Source of the DNA: Hygrocybe punicea
Taxonomy: Eukaryota; Basidiomycota; Agaricomycetes; Agaricales; Hygrophoraceae
Reading direction: 5' to 3'
NCBI GenBank assembly: GCA_963556145.1
Contig: OY744468.1
Span: 2,790,001 to 2,854,000 of the forward strand
DNA length: 64,000 nt
Part shown: piece by piece, positions 9,966 to 21,660 of the stretch
Layout of the letters: the number at the start of each line of letters is the position of its first letter
How positions within the stretch are numbered: position 1 is the first letter of the stretch
The notes under the pieces: generated by a model
Seen by the model: the letters and a program-made list of their open reading frames with translations, nothing else
Database searches by the model: none
Told to the model about the DNA's origin: nothing
Made by a program: the position numbers and the translations under genes

Positions 9966-11020
9966 CTTGGATGAATGTAGGACAGTTACGGTCCCAGCTG
10001 GTGTGGCCGCATTGCCTGCAGGGAGTGCAGTAAGGGCGTGAGGAGTTGTCACAGGATGAAGTTCTATGGTGATCTCCACATGTGCCGCAGGTGTCGATAT
10101 CTGCTGGGCATCGTGCTGCGGTGTGGTTCCATTGATGGCATCGAAGACAGTGTATGGGTTCCTTTTTGCATTTACTGGCGTTGATTCTTTTGTGGCAGAT
10201 GTAGAAGCCGTTCGCTAGGATTTTGTTGGCCGTTTCGGGGGAGTTGAAGGCAAATATGGCATGGCCACACGTTTGGTTGGGTGAGCGGCGGTCCTTTGGT
10301 TTAATCCAGTTAGCTCGTTTTATGGAGTTTTCAGGTAGATTGTTGGTTTCTTCGATTTCCCTGAGGTGTTCGGGTGCTTCCGGGTCGAGGATTAGTGGGA
10401 TGAAGAATGCTAGGATGGCGTAGGTGCAGCGCTTGATTGAAGCGTTGTGTCCGAAGTTGGTGAGGAAAGTGGTGAGGTGTTGGTCATTACGTAGCCATAG
10501 GGCGGTGTCATTTGAGTTGGCTTCCAGTAGAATACCTCCGTTTCGTAGTCTGGTGACGCCTAAGAACTTGGATGTAGGTGGGGGGGCTGTGGATTGGAGG
10601 GCTGCGTTGGCTTTTCTGTTAGTTTTGCTAGGCTGATATCTAGTGCCTTTTTTGTTTCGGGCGAGTCTTCGACATCGAGGAGGAATTGGCAGGCTTGTAA
10701 CTGTTCTTTGGCTGTTATGCGTGGATCTTTATGAGTGAGGGTGGGATGTGAGTTCTGAGATAGTACTGCGTCTTTGTATGATGTGGTTGTGGATTTGAGC
10801 GTGGTCGAGGTTTTGGTGAGGTTTGCTACCGCTTGTTGTAGTTGGATTTTGGCATCCGTAAGGCTGGTTTCGATGTGCTCTGTGATTTTTCCTGAGATGG
10901 TTTCCAAGATGGGTTCCATCGCACGTCCGAGGGAGTTGTGAAAGTCTCCTGCCTGTCGTTTAAGCTCAGTTGTAATGGCATCGACCATTGTGTCAGTTCT
11001 GAGACTAAGTTCTATGGAAT

Positions 11021-12130
11021 TAGTGTTGCCGTAGTTCGGTTCCGAACCTAGCCGAACCCGGTTCAAACCCCGAACCGAACCCTAAGTTCGGTCTAAGTTC
11101 AGCCAAGTGCTGAACCGGACCGCGGGTTCAGTTCCGGGTTTCGAGGCCTGCCGGATTTCCTGAACGGCTCCAAACCGCGTTCAAACCGCGAACGCGGATA
11201 TTTTTAAGGTATTGATTTCATTTGTTTTTCATATTTCTTTACTTACTATTTCATGTTAAACGGCATCATGTGACCGGCCGTGACCTTTCACGCAACACAG
11301 CAACTTCAACGCGGGTTGAACACAACACAAATTGTGTTGTGTTCAAAGGTAAGTTTCCATTTTTTTCTTAACTTTACTAATGTTATTTGCGGCAGGCAAC
11401 TCGACTGCGACCACATCGCAACCACATTGGCACAAGATGGATGCCAACGCCAACGCAATGCCAATGGATGCGGGGCAGCCGCAACACCACCACCACCACC
11501 ACCACCACCACCACCACCAGCGGCGGCAACGGCAACGGCAACGGCAAAGGCAACGGCAACCAGGCAACGACAACGGCAACGGCCAGCAGCAGCAGCAACA
11601 GCGGAAGCAGCAGCGCTGGCAGCAACGGCAGCAGCAGCAGCAGCAGCGGCAGCGGCAACAGCCAAAGCCATCCAACATCACCACCAGCGGCGGCAACAAC
11701 AACGGCAACCACAACTATGACGGCCAGCAGCAGCAGCAATGCCGGCAGCAGCAGCAACAGCAACAGCAGCAGCAGTGGCAGCAGCAACGGCGACGGCAGC
11801 AGCAGCAGCGCCAGCAGCGGCAGCAACGGCAGCAGTGACAGCGGCGGCAGCAGCAGCGCCGGACGGCTCCCCCACAGCCCAACTACCTCGCGAAGTGTAG
11901 CGCCGTATCGATTGATACGTGCCTGCCATTCGCGAGGAGAACGGAGCTCATGGGGTGAGCCCACCTCGGTCCGTGGTTCAGACCGCGTCTGAACCCAGAC
12001 CGAACGCGGAGAAACGGTTCAATGCCGTCCAGGTCCAGGTTTGGCCATGCGCCAAACCGGACCCGAAGTTCAGTTCGCGGTTCCGCCAAAAAGGGTCGGA
12101 ACCGGACCGAACTGAACTTCGGCAACACTA
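11021..12130. mobile_element. Non-autonomous hAT-like element A (1,110 bp)
   Basis: Inverted ends are TAGTGTTGCCGTAGTTCGGT on the left and ACTTCGGCAACACTA on the right. The 8-bp target duplication TATGGAAT is at 11013-11020 and 12135-12142; four extra bases (TATA) lie between the right end and the second copy, probably TA slippage. Subterminal regions are packed with GAACC/GGTTC motifs. The centre (about 11480-11850) is a CAG/CAACGG microsatellite-like block. A dyad module lies at 11884-11938. Host: LINE copy 2 ORF1. No transposase is encoded. Confidence 0.88.
11884..11938. repeat. Dyad module in element A
   Basis: ACCTCGCGAA at 11884-11893 and TTCGCGAGG at 11929-11937 are inverted; the centre is GTATCGATTGATAC (11905-11918), a slightly decayed palindrome. 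The same architecture recurs in elements D and E. Confidence 0.7.
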
Positions 12131-12525
12131 TATATATGGAATCCAAAAGGATAGCTACCGATCAGATGGCATTGAGTGTGGTGGGTGTGATGGGGCAGTT
12201 TTCCATGGTGGTGATTTGTATAAGTATGTCCGAGATTGTGGGGATGTCGAGGTGTTGTTCGTGGTGGAGGAGTGAATTGGTGGTGAGGAAGTTGACGGCT
12301 TGTGTTTTGGTTTCCGGTTCAGTTTGCGGGGGTGCATTGCTGACAAGGTTATGTTCTTGTGTAGCGGCGGTTCTCGCTGCCCTTGTTTCTTGGGGGGAAG
12401 AGATTACCGTTTGTGGTAACTTACCACGTTTGTTTTTGGATGGACCCTCGTTGGTGGATGTCCATTGCCGTATGCCGCTCATGTCTCTTACTTTTAGTCT
12501 AATAAAGTGTGGGTTGTGCTAGTAT

Positions 12526-13230
12526 CAGGGGTGGTATAGCGGAGCGCCCGAACTTATACTGAGAGCTCTTTTGGGGTTCCAGCCGGGGTACCACGTGGTA
12601 AGAGTTCAAGGACCTCTCCCCACAAATGATTATTTTGTAAATGTTACTACTAATGATACACCCAGCTACCTGTTATGGTGTGCGACAATGACAGACGGCG
12701 AAGGTGGCAACGCAGATGGCAGCAATGGGCCAATGGCTATGATGACGGCAGCCGGGATGGCAACGGCAGTGAGGAAGCCCACGATGGGTACACCAATGCC
12801 AATGCCAACGATGATATGGCAACAGCAATGACAGATATGGCAACGTGACCACTCTACACATCGCGAATACGCGCCACCCTCGCCCTCCAGGTAGGAGCAC
12901 CAAGGAGGCAGACGACAGGACCACAACTGCAACTGCAGGGATGGGAATGAGGATGAGGAAGATGGGGACCATGAAGACGACGGGAACGGCGAAGATGGCG
13001 GGAGATGCAATGCAAATACTCGAGCCCAACAGCCACAAAGTGCCGGGGGTGGTTGGTCCTCAGGATACTTGAAGTGCGAGTGGCCGTGGCAGGGATACAT
13101 CATCTGGGTGAACTTATCGGCCGGAATCTCGGTCCCTGGAGATCCATTGAGAAAGATCGTTGGGTGAGACGAAGCAAGACTTACCGAGATCTATGACATT
13201 GAGTTGTTCTAAAAATGGCCATTCATACAG
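12526..13230. other. Region 5' of the hAT transposase; no clear gene
   Basis: It begins with CAGGGGTGG at 12526, which resembles a hAT terminal motif, directly beyond the 5' side of LINE copy 2. The interior is rich in GGCAACGGCA-type and GATGAGGAAGATGGGGA low-complexity sequence. It may contain the decayed 5' part of the hAT gene, but no BED zinc finger could be read. Confidence 0.4.
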
Positions 13231-14454
13231 CTGATCTTGACTATGTGGTGCAAGGTGCGCAAGTTGTCCTTCGCCATCATGAACTCTTCCACTATTGCCC
13301 TCCCCACGTGGAAACAAGTGTGCCGTGATCATAAGTTACCTGAACGACTGATTCCTCGTGATGTGAAGACAAGGTGGAACAGTACCTACGATATGGTCTG
13401 TGTTGCCATCAAGTACCACGAGGCCATTGATGATGTCACAGGGAACAAACTTCTCAAACTATGCAAGCATGAGTTGGAGGATGAGCACTGGATTGTTCTC
13501 AAGGACTTAGTGCGTGTTCTTAAGGTGAGCACCCAGTTTCCATACCCTCCAATCCATGCTGACGCTGTGTCAAGTTGTTCAAAGATGCAACACTATTCTT
13601 CTCCACTGACAACATCAAGATGATTGCTCACATCATCCCAATGATGGATCGCCTTGATACCATGCTACAGGACTCGGCAACCGAGCCTCTCGCGCCAGCC
13701 ATCAAGCATGCTCTGAAATTTGCTCAGAAGATTATTGACAAGTATTATGCGAAGACTGATCTTTCTAATATGTACTGAATTGCAATGGGTGAGTGCCCAT
13801 CTCCACCACACCACTGTCACAATTCTAAGATTGTCTAGTGCTCCACCCCCAGATGAAGCTTTCCCACTTCTGCTCGCATGGGTGGGAACAAGCCTGGATC
13901 GAAACTGCTGAGGACATGGTTATTGAGGAATTCGTCAAGTATGACAAGCCTACGCAGCCGGCGGAAGCAACCAACGCCGCTCATCAGGAGGAGATGGACC
14001 TTTTTGATATTCCCATGGACGCTGTGATGACTGTATCGGAACTGAAGGTATATTTGTCCCAGCCAATCGAGAGGGTCAAAGACCCTATCGCGTGGTGGTG
14101 GGATCATCGTGCAGTGTTCCCAAGGCTCTCAGTCATGGCACTCGATTATCTTAGTGCTCCTGGTAAGTGTTCTTGCCATGTGTTCATATATTCTCACACC
14201 CATGCTATACAGCTACCTCGACCACAGTTGAGCATGTGTTCTCGAAAGGCCGCCATCTTCTCCCATATACCCGGAACAGGCTCTCTGCATCCTCGATCCG
14301 GGCATTGCTTTGTCTTGGAGATTGGTGCCGCAAAGATTTGGTAGTAATGTCGGATGTGATTGAGGCTGTACAGCGTCGCAACGGTAAATGTAAGAGGGTG
14401 GAGAGTGATGGCAAGGTGCCAACAGTGCCAACAGATGTGGAGACCGACAATTAG
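13231..14454 (+). pseudogene. hAT transposase, 5'-truncated, C-terminal dimerisation domain present
   Basis: Four exon segments fit: about 13231-13524, 13575-13788, 13839-14162 and 14213-14454, with three 50-nt GT/AG introns. They give a continuous frame of about 356 codons from 13237. Motifs: RDVKTRWNSTYDM (hAT block), ALKFAQKIIDKYYAKTDLSNMY, MALDYLSAPATSTTVEHVFSKGRHLLPYTRNRLSASSIRALLCLGDW (hAT C-terminal dimerisation; W in WWWDHRAVFPRLSVMALDYLSAP). There is one in-frame TGA at 13776-13778 in NMY-stop-IAMVLHP where Arg is expected, again CGA-to-TGA. The 5' part with the BED finger and first catalytic Asp is missing. Such an enzyme, when intact elsewhere, is a plausible source of transposase for the 8-bp-duplication elements in this window. 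Confidence 0.82.
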
Positions 14455-14539
14455 GTACAATGTGCTGTGTCCGTTGATAGTCCGTTGATTGGTTATAAGT
14501 ATTCATGCGGTGTTCCCTGCAGTGTTTTCACATGGTGTC

Positions 14540-14680
14540 ATACCCATGGTTTGTGCCTGAAACCCATGGTATAAACCTGGACCTGTGTACACCTCACCTG
14601 TCACAGGTCTGGTGTTACAGGTGACAGGTGTGGTGTGTCAGGTTCACACCCTTGGTGTCACCTGTGTCACACACTACCTC
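14540..14680. repeat. CACCTGT/ACAGGTG subterminal array downstream of the hAT gene
   Basis: Repeated ACCTGT, CACCTGTCACAGGT and ACAGGTGACAGGTGTGG motifs lie between the hAT stop codon and the LINE copy 3 start. Dense short motifs of this kind are typical of hAT subterminal transposase-binding regions. No matching terminal repeat could be fixed. Confidence 0.5.
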
Positions 14681-14682
14681 CA

Positions 14683-15925
14683 CGCTGGCATCTTACCCGT
14701 CGACCTACTAATACATAAAGTTTGTCATAGATCAGTCATCAGAATGGCATCCCTCCCCGCCTCACACCCATTACACACTCCTTTACAGCATTGCGCGAAA
14801 CACCTCGTCGCCAGACACAGATCCCCCCTCCACACACTCACCCACCTTTTCCATATCGACCCAGATAATGTAGAACCCATATGCCCAATGTACTCACACA
14901 CCACCCCCCCTTTCCAAACTTCCATACCTGACACCAGAGACAAATCCATAGAGCAACACGACGATGACAAAGCAGACATAAAAATTTACTCGGATGGCTC
15001 CACACTCATAGGAGGAGTAGGCGCAGCGGTGGTCCTATATCGCAACAGACGCACACAAGTCAGGACACTCCGATATCACTTAGGATCCAGCGACTCCCAC
15101 CACAACGTCGAGGCAGAAAACATAGCAGGCACCCTCGCCATACACCTACTAAGTCGTGAAACACTTCTACGTGACGTCTCCATTTACATCGATTGTCAAC
15201 CTACAATACGTGCACTAACCTCCACCAGAACAAACCCTAAATCCAGTCAACCTACCCTAGACATCTTCCACAAAGCGGTCCGACGCCTCACCGATACCAA
15301 CCACCTCCTTGCCATTACTATCAAATGGATATCAAGCCACAGTGGCGTCACCGGGAACGAACGAGCCGACACAGAGGCTAAATCAGCAGCAAGAGGAATC
15401 ACCAGCCCACGACACACCCTGCCCCACGCCCTTCGATTCGAATCCCTGCCATTCAATGCCGCCGCTCTCAAACAATCATTCAAAAAACAACTAAACATAC
15501 AATGGAGGGACACCTGGCAATGCTCGTCACGATACATACGATTCACCTGTATCGACTCTGACTTTCCCCTTAACAAGTTCCTTAAAACCACATCTAACTT
15601 AACTCGCCCCCAGACCAGTTTAATCACACAAATCTGCACTGGACACCTCCTGCTCAACGCCTACCTACACAAAATCAAGAAATCCAACACCGAAATCTGC
15701 CCCAAATGCACCCAAGCGAAGGAAACAGTACACCATTTCCTTTTCGACTGTCCGCTCCACCGAAACACATGTCACTCACTTACTAACACACTCAGGACAC
15801 AAGCCCGATCCCTCACCTACCTCCTCAACAACAAAAAAGGCATATCAGAGCTATTAAAATTTGTGCGCCGTACAGGCAGACTGAAAGATTCTTTCGGTGA
15901 CTTTTGCAACCTGACCCATACCTGA
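14683..15925 (+). pseudogene. LINE ORF2 C-terminal region with RNase H
   Basis: A continuous open frame holds the RT thumb end (IRMASLPASHPLHTP), an RNase H domain with its acidic residues (DIKIYSDGS, NVEAENIAGTLA, IYIDCQPTIRAL, SSHSGVTGNERADTEAKSAA) and a C-terminal CCHC-like segment (CPKCTQAKETVHHFLFDC). The stop is at 15923-15925. The RNase H core D-E-D-D pattern looks intact, unusual among the LINE pieces here. It lacks the RT palm and endonuclease, so it is a 5'-truncated copy made by incomplete reverse transcription. The apparent start at 14585 is in flanking DNA. Confidence 0.85.
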
Positions 15926-16140
15926 CTAATTCTATTGTTCAACAGCACCACCACCACCATCACTGGCAACCCCCCATCCCCACCCCCATACATGCTTGTT
16001 CACATCAAGATTTACGCCGCCCCCGCCCACCCAACATTATCGTCGACCACACCGTTCGACCCAACACCAACAGACGTTCACCCTTTCACTATACCTTCTC
16101 CACCCTGTGGCCCCATCTTCCTCATGCATGCCCGCTCCGG

Positions 16141-17097
16141 TACACTGTCCAGGGGCTGGGCTGGTGGAGTGGTACCAAGGTACCACTCCGGGGGCTCACG
16201 CAGGACTCAAGAGGAAGTCGACTGGATAGGATGGATGGACTGACTACTACATCAGGAAGGCTACTAACTAGGTCAACCGTGGGAGCCCAGTCACGTGACT
16301 GGCCAGGTCCCACTACTCCACCGGGCCAGGGCCAGCCTGTTTTTGACTGACCCTGACCCTGACCCTCTAGGGCCCTGGCCCTGCTTGGCCCTGGGTCAAT
16401 AGGGCCGGGTCAGGGCCAGGTCAGGGCCAGGTCAGGGTCGGCCCTGGCCCAACGACTATCTCAAGAATTTGTCCATACATCTCTCCATTAACAATATTCT
16501 AAGCTACATAGTCCTCATCATTAAAATAAAAATCTCCAACACATTTCTTCACAATCTCCTTCTACAGACAGACATATTGTTACAGTATAACTAAATAGTT
16601 ATGAGCCATTTTGGTAGCATATTATGCTGTTGTGGCTACTGCTGGTAGTGCTAGCTTGTTCTCAGACATGAGGACCTACAGGTGATCCCAAAGGGTATGA
16701 TTTAGCTCTATTTACTCATGGGATGTGGAGTTAAAACCTTGCAGGGGTCTCAAAGATCAAAGGCTAAAAGGATCTATGACTATGAGAACTATCTATATTA
16801 GCCTCCTGCTTTGGGAAATGTCAAAGCATGCATGGTATAATTTAATGTCTACATCATTTAAAAAAAAAAGGAAGGTAGACTAAATTACTAGGGTAAATTT
16901 ATAGCCCTGACATCTAAGAGGGCCAGGCCAGGGCCGACCCAGGGCCGACCCTCGGGGCCAGCTGTTTACTGACTTGGCCCTGGCCCTTAAGTCTAGGGCC
17001 AGGGCCAGCAAATCTCTGGCCCGGCCCTGGCCCTTTGGGGCCAGGCCAGGGTCGACCCTAGGGCCAGAGGGTCATGGCCCTACCCTCGGACAGTGTA
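16141..17097. mobile_element. Non-autonomous element B (957 bp)
   Basis: Inverted ends TACACTGTCC (left, 16141) and GGACAGTGTA (right, ending 17097). The 8-bp target duplication CGCTCCGG is perfect at 16133-16140 and 17098-17105. Both subterminal parts are arrays of GGGCCAGGG / GGCCCTGGCC / GGGTCAGGG (16315-16450 and 16905-17090). Near the left end is a palindrome GTGGTACCAAGGTACCAC (16170-16187). Host: 3'UTR of LINE copy 3. No coding capacity. Confidence 0.88.
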
Positions 17098-17393
17098 CGC
17101 TCCGGCGGCCGAGCACTTATTTGGTCTAGACCCCCCTACAAAGCACCCCTCACTATTACCATCAGGCACCCTCACAGCCAGGCCAGGCGTCTAAAACAGC
17201 ATTGGACATGCTGGGGTCATGGGGGACTTACTCCGTCATGATTACATTCATAAACCAGAGGCGCAGGAATTGGGACGGATCCCAATTTTATAATTTTATT
17301 CCTTAAAAATACTACTTCGCTCACATGTAACATCCGACATAGGGTACAACCCTGTGGGACAATAAAATTGACTCAAAAAAAAAAAAAAAAAAA

Positions 17394-19059
17394 GGGACAT
17401 ATGGCGAAGGACTGCTGGTCTAAAAGGTGGCCGAAAGGAAGGGCAAGGGCTGAAAGGGAAAGGAAAGGGCACTGGAGAGGGTGGAAACCACCAGAACTGA
17501 TTAAATCAAGCTGTGGACAATGTCAATAATATGTTACAGGATGTCTACACAATGAATACAGAAACAATTCAAACTATGATTGGTTATTGGATTCCGGAAT
17601 GACAAGTCACATCAGCAATTCCTGAAACGCATTCATCACATACAAAACTCTGGACAAAGCTACCGTTCAAGGACTAGGAAAGCTAGCCACTTGAGCTCTT
17701 GGTCACGAAACCATCATTTTACACTTCACAGTGGATGGAAAGGACATACAACATCAGCTACAAGACGTACTACATGTACCAGAGTCACAGAACTCACTAC
17801 TATTGCTGAGCCGATTCGATGAAAGCAGCGGATGGGTTAACTTCCACAACAGAATATGCAGGCTCTATATGAAGGAGGATAAACTTGTTGGAACAGGCCA
17901 GAAAAATGGGCAACTATACCATCTGAATGCCCAAGCACAATCCCACACACCAGAAAAGGCAAATGTAGCCACGCTGAAGAAAATGTCTTGGGACGAATGG
18001 CACTGCCCATACGGACACATCAGAATGAGTGGACTTGAGACCCTGCAGAGAAAGGGGTTAGTCACGGGTCTAGAAATCAATGATGGGAGTATCCTTTCCC
18101 GAAACTGTGAGGCTCACATTCAGGCAAAGCAAGCCATCCAGCCATTTCCAACAGAGGCTGATGGATGATCAAAAGTCACTGGAGAGCAGACTTTGAGCGA
18201 CATCTGGGGCCCAGCATGCATAGAGTCTATTGGAGGATCAAGATACTATATCTCATTCACAGATGATGCAGTACGCACCATAACCACTTTATTCATGAAA
18301 CAGAAGAGCCAGGCAATGGAACACATCAAGGCTTATGTTAACACAATCGAGAAGAAGTTCGACTGAAACCCTAAATATTTGCGGTTTGATAATGGAAAGG
18401 AACTCGTCAACAAGGAAGTCGAGAAATGGGCAGCAGAGAAGGGAATTGTCATCGAAACAATGGCCCCTTACTCACCCTTGCAACACAGAATGGCAGAAAG
18501 ATTTAATCGCACGTTACTGGAGTTAGCCCGTGTGATGTTGATCGCTAAAAACCTGCCCACATTCCTTTGGCTGAAAGCCATTGCACATGCGGCATACATT
18601 CAAAACCAATCCCCCACCAAGGCTCGAGATGGAATGTTTCCACATGAAGCCTGGACTGGCAAGAAGCCAGACATATCGCATTTCTGGGAGTTTGGATGCA
18701 GTTTTTGGGTCTTATATGAAGGTGGAAAGAGATTGAAGCTGGCACCACGATCAGCTAAGATGAAGTTCATAGGATTTGTGGAGTCACAGAAGGCTATCCA
18801 ATACTATGATGCCACAATGCGGACTGTTAAAACATCACAGAATGTTGCATTTCACAAGGATGGGGCATTGCAGGAAGTCCGGATTGTATCCGACTTACCA
18901 GGTTTGCCATTCAAGGGGGAGCAGAGTGAATCAAACAACTCACAAACTCTGGAACCACTGGAACTCACAACAGAATCACCGGAACCCACCAGAATGGCAC
19001 CAGAAAGGGCGATTTGCAGACCGGAAAACAAAATAACATACCCACCAAGAGCAACATAA
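17394..19059 (+). pseudogene. copia gag end, protease and integrase
   Basis: GHMAKDCWSK is the second half of a CCHC knuckle. Protease DSG appears in LDSGMTSHIS. The pre-integrase region reads KMSWDEWHCPYGHIRMSGLETL, with the usual LWHxRxGH block damaged. Integrase: LSDIWGPACIESIGG, YYISFTDDA, LRFDNGKEL, HRMAERFNRTLLELARVML, then the C-terminal AWTGKKPDISHFWEFGC. In-frame TGA codons at 18166-18168 and 18364-18366 fall where Arg would suit (ADG-stop-SKVTG, KKFD-stop-NPKYLRFDNG), consistent with CGA-to-TGA. Frameshifts near 17600-17700 and a stop near 19060 also break it. DDE residues are still readable. Confidence 0.84.
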
Positions 19060-19330
19060 GGAGTTGACCGCGACTACTGACAGTTAAACAACCTGCATGC
19101 ACAACTGACACAACGCGAGATACACGAACTGCTTGATATACAAAGACCAACGGAATCATCCACAGCGAAACAAAAGGAAAAAGTCAGTGTGGAAACAACC
19201 ATAGCATATGCATTCTTGAGCACAATGCAGCAGGATAGCAGTCTCACTGACAAGTGGGTTTTCCACCGGAAACGCGATGAGATGGGTGCAATCGCTAGGC
19301 ACAAGGCCTGATTAGTAGCCCAGGGGTCTT

Positions 19331-19770
19331 TGAGAGTCCATTACAGTGAAGCTTAGATTGCAAGGTAGAAGAGAGGTAGGAAGGTGCAAGGCATGTAGCT
19401 ACTTGTAAGAATTGGGAGAAGGAAAGAGTGAGTGAAGAGAGGGTTGGGTGAAAGCCAGAGGGCTTCCTGGCCCCGAGAAGGATGGTTCTGTCTGTGGGAA
19501 GGAACCAATGTGAGCAGCGAGGGTGGGATGGGCCATCCTGCAGGGTTCAGATCCCAGGAGGAAACATACTTGTCCGGGCAGCAGTCAGGAACTCTGAGGT
19601 GCAGGAAGAGGCAGGGTGAGAAGGGGAGTCGTGGGTGGGTGAAGAAAATGAGCCGCAACGACGATGACAGCAGGACACAGAGTGTTGACTCCATGTCACA
19701 CCTGTCACTCGCTCAAAGACTATTTCTTATGTCACACTCATACCTCACTTTGTCTTAAGATTGCAATTTT
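19331..19770. mobile_element. Unidentified insertion of about 440 bp in copia RT
   Basis: It lies between LVAQG and FSQKPGVDFSE, where family members have no gap. I could not find inverted ends or a clear target duplication, only a repeated AGATTGCAA motif near both edges (19355 and 19759). It could be a decayed small element. Exact limits are uncertain by about 10 bases. Confidence 0.5.
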
Positions 19771-20829
19771 CACAGAAGCCTGGAGTGGATTTTAGTGAAA
19801 CTGGAACATTTGCTCCTGTGATGTGGTTCGAGACATTACAGACATTGCTCGCATATTCCACAGTCAAGGATTGGGATATTCAGCAGATGGATGTCAAAGG
19901 TGCATAACTTAACAGATGGGTGAAGGAGGAGCTGTACATGAAACAGCCAGCGGAATTTGAGGATGGAACCAGATGGGTTTGCCGCCTCATATGCCCTATA
20001 TATGGTCTTAGGCAAGCTGGAAATGTATGGAACATGGATTTTGATAACACAATGAAAGAATTTCATTATACAAGATTATGGACTGACTACTGCGCATACT
20101 ACTATCAGGAAGGAGAAAACTTCTCCATCGTACTCGTATGGGTCAACAACCTTATGGCTTATGCAAACAATCAAGTGATGAATCAGTGAATAATCAACCA
20201 GCTGAAAGAAAAATACATGGTAACAGTCATCGGAAAGCCAATGTTACTGCTTGGAATCCATATCAAACGAGACCACCAACAATGGAAAGTCACCCTATCA
20301 CAAAGCTGTTATATCCAGAAGATACTTGTGAAAGCTGGAATGAAGGATGCGAAACCAGTATCAACCCTGATGGGTCAGAACATGATCCTACACATAAACG
20401 AAACCAAAACCGACGAGAGCGAGCAGAAATGCACCTCAATCGAGTATGCAACACGAGTCGGAGAGCTCTTGTATGCTGTGCATGCAACAAGACCCAATAT
20501 CATGTATGCAACTGTAACCATTGTGCAATTCACATGGAACCTGAGTCTGGAACACTGGACAGCACTTAAAAGGATATTCTGCTACCTAAAGGGAACAATG
20601 GATTACGAACTAATGTATGGTGGAAAGGACCAATAGATTATGATGGAAACCATTCATTACATTGATGCTGATTGGGGATCCAACTCGCACCAGAAATACA
20701 TTAGTGGATATGTGTTCACAATCGCAGGGGGAGCTGTAGCTTGGAGCTTGAAGCAGAGCACGATTGCATTGTCAACAACTGAAGCGGAATATGTCACCGC
20801 TACTCATGCCATGAAACAGCTAATCTGGC

Positions 20830-21660
20830 TAGCAATGGTAAGGTTCGGTTTGGTTCGGTTCAGGCCAAAAAAATCTGAACCTTGAACTGAATCTGAGGTT
20901 TGGTTTAGCTCATATGCTGAACCTTGAACTGAACCTTTGGTTCAGGTTCAGATAGGTTCAGTTCAGGTTCAGGCCAGGCTGAACCTGAACTGTTCCTGTG
21001 AAAATACAAGTATACTAGCTAATCAATTTTCTCAATCCAAATTTTCCCTTTATTTCCTACCACTCTACATTGTTGTTGTGCTGATGGTTTGACTCTTCAA
21101 TTACATGCACTGTGTCCATGTTCACTGTGAATTAATCAATAGGATCTTGTGTTAGATGTATCTGAAGCACAGTAAGCATTAAATATCCTGGACAACTGTT
21201 CAGATGGTCATTGCAAATGTTTTGCAGTATTTTAACAGAAAGGAAAGACCTTGCAATCAGTATAACTGAATCAGACAACATGGCATCCTAGGCTGAATTT
21301 CAACTTTACATTTTTAAATATATTTAAGTTGGCAGATATTGCTGTTACAGAAGCACTAATTGCAACAGTATAAATTCTAACTAATCTAAATTCTGTTATT
21401 AATAGTGCTAAAATTTCAAGTCAGTAAATAGTTGGACCAAAACTAAGTCTCTACTCCACAGAACTTAGACTAATATGTGAAAGATTAGGTTCAGGTTCGA
21501 ACCAGTTCAAACAAGGTTCACAAGATTCCATCCTTGACTGAACCTTGAACCGAACCTAAGGTTCAGTTCAGGCATACCCTGAACCTTGAACTGAACTTAG
21601 GTTCAGTTCATGTAGGTTCAGGTTCGAACCTGGGTTCAGAACCGAACTGTACCATCACTA
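20830..21660. mobile_element. Non-autonomous hAT-like element C (831 bp)
   Basis: Ends TAGCAATGGTAAGGTTCGG (left) and CCGAACTGTACCATCACTA (right) are imperfect inverted repeats. The 8-bp target duplication AATCTGGC is perfect at 20822-20829 and 21661-21668. Both subterminal parts (20835-20995 and 21487-21650) are dense GGTTCAG / CTGAACC arrays. The AT-rich middle has no ORF. Host: copia RNase H. Confidence 0.9.

Larger units (their letters stand above)
9966..12482 (-). pseudogene. LINE copy 2 ORF1 (Gag-like), interrupted by element A
   Basis: On the minus strand ORF1 begins at 12482 (MSGIRQWTSTNEG), runs to 12162, is cut by the non-autonomous element at 11021-12130, resumes at 11020 (SIELSLRTDTMVDAITTEL, coiled-coil-like) and continues in shifted frames to the zinc knuckles near 10155-9966. 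With element A and one target copy removed, both sides are in the same frame. The only break at that junction is TGA at 12161-12159 in NAI-stop-SVAILLDSIEL, best explained as CGA-to-TGA. ORF2 is missing: the homology ends at 9966 just after the knuckles. Function in live elements: RNA-binding coat protein. Confidence 0.78.
14683..17393 (+). mobile_element. LINE copy 3, 5'-truncated, with 3'UTR and poly-A tail
   Basis: It starts inside the RT C-terminal region (HAGILPVDLLIHKV), carries RNase H, then a 3'UTR interrupted by element B (16141-17097), an AATAAA at 17361-17366 and a 19-base A-run at 17375-17393. The tail abuts the second half of a copia zinc knuckle (GHMAKDCW), so the LINE inserted in copia gag; the other half of the knuckle is not found upstream of 14683, so the left side has been rearranged. 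Confidence 0.82.

Noticed and set aside
11280..11964. Poly-Gln, poly-His, poly-Leu and poly-Ala ORFs
   Set aside because: Translations of a CAG/CAACGG low-complexity block inside element A, open on both strands; no gene structure.
5334..12482. One single LINE split by the dioxygenase island
   Set aside because: The zinc-knuckle region is present on both sides with visible divergence, so these are two separate copies.
12526..14660. Complete hAT element with TIR CAGGGGTGG and right end CACACCCTTG
   Set aside because: The ends match poorly and the flanking octamers (GCTAGTAT, GTGTCACC) differ.
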